Origin: Timema cristinae
Lineage: Eukaryota; Arthropoda; Insecta; Phasmatodea; Timematidae
Assembly (NCBI GenBank): GCA_039000515.1
Contig: JBCFYV010000012.1
Location: forward strand, 11,238,676 to 11,302,675
Direction: 5' to 3'
Length of the DNA stretch: 64,000 nt
The first letter of the stretch is position 1. Every line of letters begins with the position of its first letter. This document shows, piece by piece, positions 34,485 through 44,525 of this stretch. The notes under the pieces are model-generated. The model was not told the origin of the DNA. It made no database searches and saw only the letters and a program-made list of their open reading frames with translations. The translations under genes and the position numbers were made by a program.

Positions 34485-35205
34485 CATGCAAGGTCCGAAT
34501 CAGGCAACGAATTATCATACGGGCTCATTTGGTCTGTGAGAAACTTTGTCCACCTCCGGAGAAGTTTGCAACATCGTGATTTCTACCCTTTCAATCAAGT
34601 TGGAAAACTAGGTCATTGAGAAGTTTTAACCAGCCACAGGCCAGGATGGCATGCTACCCTTGTCAACACACTGAGGTCGTAAGGTCATTTTCTTTAAGGT
34701 TTGTGGGTCAAACCCAATAATAACCGAATGGTCTACCATCAACTTTAAGAGCCCAAAGAGAGCTCCATACAAAACAAAATCAACAAAACAATGTATTTTA
34801 CAACATAAGATCTCGCCGAATCCTTTAACCTATTTTAATAGAGATGGGGGATTAAATAATACAAAAGTATGGGGGTAAGGCAAAAATACTGTCACTTTTG
34901 GAAGGGGGTTTATAACGACTAACACATTAGCAAAGAGCGTTCGTTTATAATCATAATAATCATAAGAAACACATATAGGTAATTCACATGTCAATATTAT
35001 GATTATTGGTTTCGTGGAGTACACTATATTTACCTATATATCTACGTTAACCTTTTTAAAACATTTATTAAACCTTAAATAAAAGTAGTCCATACTATCC
35101 TTCCTAACTTATAGGCCTTTACTGGTTGAATGAAAAGTTAGGTTTGTTGGCCAAGGTTAATATATCTTTCATAACTTATAAAAGAGAGTAGAGTAAAAAC
35201 AATCT
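34485..35205. other. No gene seen
   Basis: AT-rich to balanced sequence, without recognised elements. Confidence 0.35.
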
Positions 35206-35210
35206 ATGTT

Positions 35211-35446
35211 TTATTTGAGGTATTTAACGTGCACTTTCTGAACCGACTGTCTATATCAGGACACTACTTTTAAATTAACTTAAATCTAGAACAGACACAA
35301 CACCCAGCCCCCAGCCGTTAATTCGTTATTCTGAAAGGAGAAACCCATATTTCACCAATGATAACTTTTTAGTCATACCGTGGATCGAAACCGGGGCCCT
35401 TAGCTTAGTAGACAGACACGCTTCCGACTGAGATAAGGTGTTGGAC
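35211..35446 (-). mobile_element. SINE-B, best uninterrupted copy
   Basis: On plus: AACGTGCACTTTCTGAACCG, CAGCCCCCAGCCGTTAATTC, AAACCCATATTTCACCAATG, box B complement (GGATCGAAACCGGGGCCC) and head (GACTGAGATAAGGTGTTGGA). It is about 235 bp and serves as the reference for the other B copies. Confidence 0.8.
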
Positions 35447-35637
35447 TATACAATCAAATTATAACTAAGAAATTATATATGTTCTGTATTGTAATTATTT
35501 TGTTATGCTACAGTGAATTGTGGAATGAGCTTCATGACGGAAAGTTGACCTGTTGAGTAGGTGAGTTTAGTAAATATGGTATAATACAAGAATCACCATA
35601 ATCACAATGTCTAAGTGTCATGGAGTTTTATGTGTTC

Positions 35638-35860
35638 ACCACGTCTTACTACCTGTTCAGGATATAAGCAAATATGATAGTTACGCTAACGGGGTAGGGA
35701 TAAGGAAAGGGAAATTTTAGTCGTATTATACCCGCATTTGCGTTGAGGGAGATTAGGAAACTATTTAGGAAAAACCACCCTCAATAGACCCTACCGGGAT
35801 TAAAGCCTCAACGCGAGAGTAACGCACTGACGCCTTAAACCATTCGGCCACTGAAGCGGG
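35638..35860 (-). mobile_element. SINE-A with head rearranged
   Basis: Tail (CACGTCTTACTACCTGTTCA), body, then CTACCGGGATTAAAGCCTCA followed directly by ACGCGAGAGTAACGCACTGA. The head end is CATTCGGCCACTGAAGCGGG. Confidence 0.8.
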
Positions 35861-35962
35861 TTGTTTACTACTCTATCATTAAAAATGTTATTTGGTAGCG
35901 TTTCTAATGTAAAAAAAACCTTATTCACAAAAAAAAAGCGTTCCAAACACATTTACGTCAAT

Positions 35963-36206
35963 TAATTGAGAAACCTGCAGTAGACTAAACCGCCGATAAC
36001 GAAAAGATCAAGGTTCGAATCTCTGTCGGATATTTTGAAGTTCTTTTTCAAACTAGTTTTCCATTTTCCCTTCATGAAAATGCGGCACACTTCTTATAGA
36101 TATAACCTTCCTAATCCCTAAAACCATTAGCGTAATTAGTAAATAAGCGTATAGCACAAACGAATAGAAAGATGCGGTGCTAATAAATAATAATAATTGA
36201 GAAACC
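35963..36206 (+). mobile_element. SINE-A, 5'-truncated with 13-bp TSD
   Basis: Perfect duplications TAATTGAGAAACC lie at 35963-35975 and 36194-36206. The element starts inside the tRNA-like head (TGCAGTAGACTAAACCGCCG), has box B (AGGTTCGAATCTCTGTCGG), body, tail and (TAAA/TAA)n. Truncation together with intact duplications means it was already truncated when inserted. Confidence 0.93.
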
Positions 36207-36770
36207 AGAATAACCTTTAGCTGTTACGCCTACATTTAAGTTAAAATAGTAATGAATTCCTGTAGCTTTCCAATGTATTTTTTTTTTCAAAAATATTTTA
36301 AAATATTGCTGTTTCATAGTTATATAGGTATAAAGGAGCTTAGCAAGTATAAAAATGGGGTTCATTCATTATTTTTCAAAGGGAAGGATGAATTGCTAAT
36401 GAAAATGAAGCAGATGACTAGGGCTTCCAAGTGTGTTAATCTGCTGCTGCATTTGCAATGTATGTTTTTTTTTCACAAAGCAAGCTGTGCTTGCAACTAA
36501 AACACGTATAATGAAACTAATTATACTGAAAGGTTGGTTTCATTGCTGGAAGACAAACGCATTACTAAGTCTAAATAAGCTGAAATGCAGTAGTTACAAT
36601 GCTATGCACACGAAACACATACACTTTTTTTCAATTACTTCAAAGTAATTGTTTGTGACGTGTTCGCTTAGCCTTTTTAAAAAATACGCATAAAAATATA
36701 TCTTACTAATTTATTATTAGCAACCACAAGTTGGATAGCTTCTTATTAGCTAGTCTTTATCTGGGAAAAG
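36207..36770. other. No gene seen
   Basis: Short plus frames at 36252-36648 have no recognisable domain. Confidence 0.35.
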
Positions 36771-36774
36771 ATAG

Positions 36775-37440
36775 TTTAGGGCAGAAATACTAAAAAGGTT
36801 AAAAAGAGTAAAACTAATCAATTAAAAAAGTTATAGTGAAAAGGTTAAGAAATTTAAAAAGGATTAAAAGGTTAAATAGTGTAAAAAGGGCCAAAAGGAA
36901 ACAACGTGTATTATTTTAGCATAGAAAGTGAAAAAGAGGTATAAAGAATAAGTAAATTTTGTTTTAACATTTTTTACCACCTTTAGATTACCCCTTTTAT
37001 ACAGTTAATCCTTTGTAATATTTATGCACCATTTGCCCTTTTTGCATTAGGGACATTTTTCCATTTTGTACTTTTTAACCGTATAATCCTTTTTAAACAT
37101 TTTACTTACACTTTTTATGTTTTGTGTGCATATTTTACACTTTTTTACACGGAGTGCTAGTCTGCTTGAAATAAATATGTTACAGTAAAAATGTGAATGT
37201 GGGAATGCCAGGTCTCCACCGTGGTTCGGATTCCACGTTAAACTGTAGGTCCTTCATTTCATCTCACAATCACCCTACCATTACCCATTAGCGTAAGTGC
37301 GTATAACCCGAATGGGTAGTAAGACGCGGTGCTAATAATAATAATAATACAGTAAAAATGTTAAAAATGGCCAAAAGGGCAAGAAGGGTAAAAATTAAAT
37401 CCAATAATTTTTTTAAAGGTAGTAAAATTAAATAAAAATT
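36775..37440. repeat. A-tract-rich simple sequence with strand switch
   Basis: From about 36785 to 36920 the plus strand carries many AAAAAGGTTAAA-type units at roughly 10-base spacing. From about 36965 to 37150 the pyrimidine complement (CCTTTTT, TTTTTAACC) predominates, and the purine version resumes after 37350. A SINE-C lies inside. This may be intrinsically curved DNA. Confidence 0.5.
37181..37361 (+). mobile_element. SINE-C, 5'-truncated with 14-bp TSD
   Basis: Perfect TACAGTAAAAATGT lies at 37181-37194 and 37348-37361. The insert (37195-37347) starts in the body (GTGAATGTGGGAATGCCAGG) and keeps the CCCGAATGGGTAGTAAGACG tail and (TAA)n. The whole tRNA-like head is missing. Confidence 0.94.
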
Positions 37441-37699
37441 AGTGTTATATAATGGTTGTACACATTTGAACTTTTCCATTTCCCAGGCTTAAATTTTAAG
37501 ATTCGCTATGTTCAGACGTCATGGGTTTTCCAAGAATGTCTGTTGACTTACATGACAACTTTTTATTTTATATTACACCAAAAAAGTTTTTTTACCAAGT
37601 TTTAGGAATCTTGATATAGCTACTTTCCCCCAGTTACTGCTTCTTCAGTTTGAAATGTAAGGTTTAAACCTTAGTGGTTGTTTGGGGTGGACTGACAAA

Positions 37700-39400
37700 T
37701 TTTGTGGCGTAGGTTTATTTTATTTAAACCTTGGGTACGTAAACCGGGAAAACATTCAAGATATTAAACAAGTAAAAGCAGAGATAATGATGGAGATAAA
37801 CAAATAAGATTTAATTAGATCAGTTTGTAAGCACATACATTAAAAATAACACAGGCACTATCCAGTTAGTGAGGTATTAGGCTAATTATGGATCCCTAAA
37901 ATTGATAACTCCGAATCGAGTTATCTAGTGTTCCCACTCAATAGTTCTCAAGGCGGGAAGCGCCAACATTAGTTCAACACAGGCAAATCCTTGGTTATGC
38001 TTGGTATGGGTAGCCTCTCCATTAGAAACAATAATGTCGCATAAGTCAATAAACAATTACACTTACAAGAATACTCTAAACAATAAGTGAACCAGTTAAC
38101 TTGGTTAAATAAACTAGCAGTCTTACTATAGAAGAAGAAGACTACTCAAGCTAGTGAGGCTAGCTTAATCCATTTTAACCTAGTTACAATAGTTACAAGC
38201 TACAGAGTGTTTATTCCGATCACACATGTTCCGGCTAAACTATAGACGAAGGTTCCAATCCAGGGTTCTAGGCTTAGGCACAAAAATGACCCGGCAAATA
38301 ACCAATTAGTCTTAGCCAAACTCGAGGTGATCAAACCCGAGACGGTCGACTATCAAACCCAGAAGGGGAGACACGTCCTCTTAAAGGGACCATATAAAAT
38401 TTTTTAACAATTGCGATCCATACATGGCGGGAAAAATACACACAAGTTAAGTACCACAACACGGCGAACCACAATCATTCAATATCTCTACAAACGCGAG
38501 AAATGCTGACGGGCAAAATATTCACAAGTTGAACAACAATCATTAACTTGTTCAACGAACGCGAGACATGCCTGATGAGCAAAAGATCCACAAGTTGAAC
38601 ACCACAATAAGGCAAACTACAACCATGGCGTGAGGCACCCCAAGTAACCCTAGGAGAGCTGACCAACACTTAATAAGGCACACAGCCAGGCCTGGAACAA
38701 CCTAAACACCCTTTCATGCCTGAAGGCACTGCAGACTACGACATGGTCGTGCAGGCCATGGAGCGGGACACACTACTAGCTAAACTGCAGGTTTTAAGGA
38801 CCCAGCATATATCAGTGACATAGAACGTCACCAATGTCTAGTACCACGAGCCAGAAAGTTTAAGACTAAACTACATTTACATGAAAAACATAAGAGTTAT
38901 TAATGCTCTCTTGAACAAATAAACTATTCCTAAGACCTAACTACGGCCATTACAGCCATCTACTCCCCATTAGTACTTGATTATAGCATTGCGGCAGTCT
39001 TCTCCCGCGATCAAGCCAGTCCCTTGGTACCATCGTCCACTCCTCCCTAGAGTCGTAAATATGACTTAATCGAAGATAGATGTTGTATCTTGGGATAACG
39101 AAGTAATGTGTTCTTGTCCTGCAGGCCACGGTGTCTTATAGCGCCAGAGCCCGGCGAACCATAGAAGAGTAGTGGGGGATGACGTCCCATGAAGTTCACT
39201 TCGGCACGTAAGACATAACCACCGAAAACTACGCGCGCCACGCCACCCAATAGTTCAATCAGATTAATTAAAAGCTCGGCCCGGTAAAGTGCGGCATCGC
39301 TGGCCGAGAGAATAGCAGCGCACGTCTAATGGAGCTAGTGTTCAGCGAAGTTGTTGTGGCGAGTTATGTAACACACACATGTATAGATATGAGCACATTT
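37700..39400. other. GC-richer non-coding block, possible old LTR or unclassified element
   Basis: Composition rises abruptly compared with both flanks. No frame has a recognisable domain. At 38441-38627 a unit starting CACAAGTT recurs at 38441, 38523 and 38589 (82 and 66 bp apart), with ACGCGAGA.ATGC between. The right edge (GAGTTATGTAACA near 39361) could be the TG...CA-type end of an LTR read on the minus strand, but I could not find the partner edge or a target duplication. Confidence 0.35.
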
Positions 39401-39849
39401 TCAGCAATCCATGTACATTTTATTTCAAGACCTTTATTTGTGGCAGTTGACTTGGATAGTTAGCCCACTACAATTTCAATCTTCGCCACACTGAAAAGTA
39501 ATTTATTATTTTAATTTTGGACATTTTGAGAGCCCTCATTTCACCAGCCCACTTTATAAATAATAAATATTTGGTAGTTTTTCTATAAGTTTTATAAATT
39601 TTAACTCTCCTCTTCCATTTAAGCAACTAATAATTATGAATTTCGAGTTTTAAGACAAATTAGCTTATCTGGAATTGTCCTTGCTTTTTGTATAGTTTAT
39701 ACGTTTTAACAAAATGGTGGAACAAGTTAAGGGATGAGGAGGTAAACTAGAATAAATGTAACAGCATTAAAGTGTAGAGGGGACTGAAAAGACATATAAA
39801 GAAATTAAAAATGGAAAATTTCGTTCATCACTTTTCAAATATTCGAAGA

Positions 39850-40104
39850 TCGACCAGGAGACACTCAAATGTACTCTTCCATGTCCATGTCCACATGAGT
39901 AGGGATGAGATGATGGTGAAGTGAGTATGCAAGTGTGGAACCAATGGAAACATTTAAACCCAATTAAAGCCTAACTAACCAAATCCTGATGACCGTTGGG
40001 TTAATCCCCCTTTCGCGACAAATACCCAAGGTGCCAGCCGGGAATCAAACATAGCACCCATAGGCTTGTAGCCAGATGCACTGACCACTACACCACGAGG
40101 TCGG
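39850..40104 (-). mobile_element. SINE-E copy
   Basis: On the minus strand the head reads GACCTCGTGGTGTAGTGGTC and GTTTGATTCCCGGCTGGCAC (box B). The body contains GATTTGGTTAGTTAGGCTTT. The order and landmarks match 46931-47215. Confidence 0.7.
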
Positions 40105-40423
40105 TTATCAATAATCCCATCTTATAGCTATTGCGAGTCTGCCGGCTTAGACCGTATGATACAACAAAAAACAGCAAAAAACCGAAAGTAAATACAAATA
40201 TTAATAGCCATACATAGCCTACACATACAAAACAAAATTTCTACCCTTGTGATAAGAGTATATTTTACGTTTTGGAACAGCTTTTGATCACAAAATACTC
40301 GTTCCCTACAAGGCCGATTAATTTAATGGGAGACCTTTAATGCTGTAAATCTAGCTCCTCGGATAACTCGGTATTATTATAAGTTTATCATAATACTCTA
40401 ATCATAAAATTATTATATTTTTC

Positions 40424-40470
40424 TTAGCACCGCGTCTTACTAACCGTTCGGCATTGGCGGTCTAAGTTCA
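40424..40470 (-). mobile_element. SINE-A/C 3' tail fragment
   Basis: TTAGCACCGCGTCTTACTAA followed by CCGTTCGG is the shared terminal motif. The rest of the element is missing. Confidence 0.65.
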
Positions 40471-40534
40471 TTGAAAAAAGGAATAAATCTGTCTTAAGAC
40501 AGAACACCTAATAATAATAACTTATTTGTGGGGG

Positions 40535-40935
40535 GCAGGGGAATTCAGATTTAGGTAGTTTCCTGATGACTTTTTAAAATTTGAATATTAAACAAAAATA
40601 GCTTTAACGATTTGGTTAAAATTAGTATCGCTGGACTATAAATATAATTAATAAATAAATAAATTATAAATAATAATGTTTCTGTATTTATCCAAATAGA
40701 TTAATTTAAGGCTAGTTTACTTACGACAGTATATAGAAAATTTGATTTATTTTTGGAAAAATGGCTTTGAAAATTGAATTCAAATGGGAATCGGACAATT
40801 GTTTTTCATGATAAATAGGAATACATTTTTATTTAAAAAATAAATTTAGGGTAGTGTACGAATAAAATTTAAATTTTGTTAAATAAATTTGAAAAGTTTG
40901 ATTTAAAATTTTTACATATAGAGTGATTATTGTGA
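40535..40935 (+). repeat. Repeat T array, ~3 units
   Basis: Unit starts near 40558 (TAGTTTCCTGATGA), 40713 (AGTTTACTTACGAC) and 40853 (AGTGTACGAATAAA). Each has ATGGCTTTGAAAATTG- or TAGCTTTAACGATTTGG-type sequence downstream. Spacing is 140-155 bp. Confidence 0.55.
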
Positions 40936-40946
40936 TTAACAAGATT

Positions 40947-41284
40947 ATGTGTTTTTGCAGTTTTTATGATAACACTTTTTTTGCCTAAAATAAATAAATT
41001 CTAGTTTCAGTACAATCATAGAGTTTAACATTCTTTACATGTTTATATCTACAGTTGTTGAATATCTGTCATGAGCATAGTGGTATTAGATGAGAAACAT
41101 TTTAAATGAAGTCAACAAGTTGTCATTAAATTCCAGGACTCCCTTGAAAGATATTCAAGACGTTTTGAGGTCACCATGTGAAGAAAATTAAATTCTATGT
41201 TTTACTGGAGCAATATTATAGTTATTTTGTCAAAAAAAAAATGTTTTGCTACAATAAATTCAAAAACACTTGGCTTTTCTTGCA
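40947..41284. mobile_element. MITE-P copy 1, full palindrome
   Basis: The left arm begins GTTTTTGCAGTTTTTATGAT. The right arm is its diverged reverse complement ending in CAAAAACACTTGGCTTTTCT. Inner pairs include GAATATCTGTCATGAG against AAGATATTCAAGACG. The right arm contains TCACCATGTGAAGAAAATTA and ACTGGAGCAATATTA. Confidence 0.75.
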
Positions 41285-42080
41285 GCCCGTTACATCCCAC
41301 CTTAATACCATATTATATAGCATGAATTAGTGCCATTTTCTGATATTTCTTTAGTTAATGCTTTTTTTCTGACGCTTATCCCATGGATTCACACATGTAT
41401 TTACTCAAATAATTATACCTCAATTGCTTTCCGTGAAAGGACACCGGCGCAAATATATAAACATGGGATAGCCCATATTTTAAACTGCGTTTCAAGGATT
41501 CTAGAGTTTATAAGAAATAAGTTTAGTTTTAAAATAACATAAACGAACTCAAAAATGCTCAGAGTGGTGTCAATTTTACACATTTACTGAGTAGTTCAGA
41601 AAATAATTTATAAGCTTATGACTGACAGTTTCTCGGATGTCACCCCAACTAAAGTAGATAAATGTATCTTCAGTTGAAAGAAGAGAACAAGATAAATGGG
41701 ACCAAAGTTCTTCTAAATATTTTATTATGACTTTACCGGTGCATTGAAGAGGGTTTATACTTCGTGGCATAAATGCCTGCGTTCTAAACTTTGAAACCAT
41801 ATCTGTATAGATTAAAGAAAGATGACTTAGTGTGTCAATTGAGCAACAGATATCGTGATTCCAGGGCCAAGAATAAAGACAATGGTCTAAGAAAACATCA
41901 TCATGTATTATCTTATATGGACATAGTGACACCAGAATGAGTGAACCTGGTAGAGAAATGGGTAGGGAATTACATATTTTTCAGCAATAGTACATTGTAA
42001 ATTTGCTCGAAGAATTTTTTACAATCTTTTTACTTTCCATCTCGACACAATGTGCTTTGATAAATATAGGCTTATTCTTG
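41285..42080. other. No gene called
   Basis: The longest frame in the window (118 codons, minus, 41576-41932) lies here. It has no recognised domain and no supporting signal, so it is left uncalled. A 70-codon plus frame at 41330-41542 is likewise unsupported. Confidence 0.35.
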
Positions 42081-42089
42081 TGAGAAATC

Positions 42090-42295
42090 ATTCAGTTTAT
42101 TACCGACCTAACGATTTTTCGAAATATTAACCTATATACCCAGATCAACGATTATTCAGTTAATGACTAACTAACCTAACGACTTTTCGAAATTCGAATC
42201 CATATTTCCACGTAAGCAATAATTCAGTCTATTACCAACCTAATGACTTTTTCAAGATTTGAACCTATGTATCCATATCAGCAATTATTCAGTTT
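42090..42295. repeat. ~66-bp tandem repeat, 3 units
   Basis: ACCTAACGA/ACCTAATGA landmarks at 42106, 42174 and 42238 are 68 and 64 bp apart. Each unit carries TTTTTCGAA or TTTTTCAAG and ATTATTCAGT. Divergence is moderate. Confidence 0.8.
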
Positions 42296-42302
42296 ACTAA
42301 GT

Positions 42303-42435
42303 TAAGAATCAAATAGCCTAAATTATTATTTGTGCTTTTAGAGAGGAATTCTCCATCTAGATATCATATTCTCAATATCTAGATGGAGAATTCCTCTCTA
42401 AAAGCACAAATAATAGCTAGGCTATTCGATTCTTA
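42303..42435. repeat. Near-perfect 133-bp hairpin
   Basis: The left arm (42303-42364) and right arm (42375-42435) are reverse complements. The inner ~41 bp match perfectly (outer edge TATTATTTGTGC, inner edge CTCCATCTAGATAT). The outer ~20 bp differ by one substitution and a small indel. The loop is 10 nt (CATATTCTCA). It is single-copy in this window. Confidence 0.95.
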
Positions 42436-42570
42436 ATATGCAATCCTGTACAGTTATAATAATAACACAATAATAATAATAATTGTATATGTGGCAGCAT
42501 GGAGCCAACTACCGAGTCGAAGATGGCTGCGTTATCTGATAGCTCGTGAATAAAGCCGACGATTTCCGCA

Positions 42571-42718
42571 CGTCCATCATAGACTCTGCCTTAAAATATG
42601 AGTGAAGAATGACCCTGAGTAGGGGATGACTCCTGGATAGCTCAATGGTTAGAATATTGGCATACTAAGTCAAATGTCACGGGTTCGATTCCCGTGTTCA
42701 GGTGTTATTTTTCAATTT
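42571..42718 (+). mobile_element. SINE-D, best copy
   Basis: The 5' flank (CCATCATAGACTCTGCCTTA, ATATGAGTGAAGAATGACCC) leads into the tRNA-like domain. That domain has box A-like TAGCTCAATGGTTAGAAT, a possible anticodon stem TTGGC/GTCAA and box B GGGTTCGATTCCCGTG. ATTTTTCAATTTT ends it. No protein-coding function. Confidence 0.75.
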
Positions 42719-42719
42719 T

Positions 42720-44090
42720 CAGAATAATGACTATTAGATCATGTGATTACCGGAGCTGATAACCTACAATCCTATTACTGAACCGTAAACACCGTCTAAT
42801 TATTATTTTTCGCTAAGAAATCAGTATCAGATTGTAGCCCAAAAAGACTGGAGATTTATTTCAGAAATTAGTGATTCAAGTGACAAGAAAAATTAGTCCT
42901 GGTGCTAAATAAAGGAGTGACATTGTCATTTTAACTAATATATTCGATTTTACATCTTAATATTGATTGATATTTACGTTTGAGAGCAACGTCAGAATGC
43001 TATGAAGAAGGAAGGTTTTAGTTACTACTATTTAGTTAGTTATTGCTATGTCAATAAATGTCAGGCAATTTGAACTTATCACTGGATTCCAAACGTCAAT
43101 TTTTGAAAATTTAATGGAAATAGTGACTGTTTGAAAGTAGATATGGATTATTATGATATATATAAACATTATAATATTAATTTACCATAGTAAAATATTA
43201 AATAATAATTTAAGACCAGACTGAAATATAGATGGGTCAATGGCAGCGTTCAAATACTCTCACTATGTGACGAGAACTTAAGAAGTGACCAGGATACAGG
43301 ACCATATTCCAAAGAAGCAGCCGGTTTAATTAACGGACGTACTAGCTTAGGCGACAACAATATTTAATACAACTATTATCAGAAACTATATTAATTTGTT
43401 CAGTCTTATCTCTCGGAAAAGTGAGAAGTAGATATTTTTGCCAAAAAAAACCCTAATTTGTTTATGTGGAGGAGTTATCGGTTATTTTCAAGTTATAAAT
43501 CGGAAAATAACGAGGACAGGGCCGAGTAGTGAATCGATAAATTCTAATCACGAGTCCTGAACTGAAAAGTCACGAATTGGTCACAAATCTTTCTACTGAA
43601 AGGATGGTAAACCACCCAATGAAAAATAAACCCCACCTAAATTGTATCCGACAGATATTATAGCTCAACTCCAGAGCACCCAGATCAGAGAGTCTGGCAC
43701 GGCAATAGGACACGCTGACAGTGAATTGTGTTAACAATGTTTTTACAGTTCATAGACTACATAGAGTTCTAGTTGTCAATTCCGGTTTATCCTTTGGTAA
43801 ATTTAGTCACGCTATATTGACAAAAATAAACATAAAATGTCTAATGTTTGGATTTTGTTAGTACCCTAAAGTCTCAGTAGTGACATTCCGGCCTTAAAAT
43901 AGTTTATCCAGAGGAACAGGATGTTGGGTGCATTTTAAGGAACTAGATCAAACTTTGCGTAAGGAGAGGGTGAAAAATTGCAATTTGGAAATAAACAGCT
44001 CTAGTATAACGGGTCGGGAATCAAACGTGAAACTTCAAAATTAAAATTATGTTTTTTTAGTAGGCCCTAGTCGTATAATCTTGATGGTTA
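42720..44090. other. No gene seen
   Basis: AT-rich to balanced DNA without recognised elements. Confidence 0.35.
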
Positions 44091-44093
44091 ATC

Positions 44094-44133
<40 letters not shown>

Positions 44134-44136
44134 TAA
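44094..44136. repeat. (TAA)n microsatellite
   Basis: Uninterrupted AAT/TAA triplets, possibly the decayed tail of an unrecognised SINE. Confidence 0.95.
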
Positions 44137-44228
44137 TAAAAATAAATAAGTATAAAACTATATCAAACTTAGACGTAAATTATGTTATTGCAAATATAAC
44201 TCCCAAAATCTTTATTCAACCTATTTAA

Positions 44229-44525
44229 CTTGTAAAACTCAAAATATACAAGACAATGATTTTACCGGTTGTTTGTTCTCTATGGGTGTGAAACGTGGTA
44301 TTTGCCTTTTATGAAGACAAAAAAAATTAGGTTGTTCGAAAACAAGGTGTTTGGGAAGATATTTGGTTCAAAAAGGGATGAGGCTATTGTAGAGTGGAGG
44401 ATGTTACATAATGATGAGTTACATACATTGAACTCACCACAATACATTGCTAGGATAATAAAGTCTTGTAGATCACGGTGGGCAGGATATACAGCGCAAA
44501 TGGGAGATTCTAGAACCGTGATCAG
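44229..44525 (+). pseudogene. LINE-A ORF2 fragment, upstream part
   Basis: LVKLKIYKTMILPVV is followed, after a frame shift near 44268, by FVLYGCETW, RLFENKVFGKIFGSKRDE, WRMLHNDELHTL and KSCRSRWAGYTAQMGDSR. This is the conserved region after the reverse transcriptase of insect non-LTR retrotransposons ('ILPVVLYGCETW...FE.KVLRKIFG.K...WR.LHN.EL...I..RRLRWAGHV.RM'). The reading is cut at codon ~IR by the insertion beginning at 44526 and resumes at 45849. Confidence 0.9.

Noticed and set aside
37700..39400. Calling this block an LTR retrotransposon
   Set aside because: No paired LTRs, no primer-binding site or polypurine tract and no gag-pol similarity were visible.
41576..41932. 118-codon minus-strand open frame
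   Set aside because: It is the longest frame in the window, but it has no recognised domain, no homologous copy here and no supporting signal. Frames of this length are expected by chance in 64 kb on six frames.
42303..42435. Calling the hairpin a microRNA gene
   Set aside because: No known mature sequence is recognised, and the arms are longer and more perfect than a typical animal pre-miRNA. It is kept as a structural finding only.
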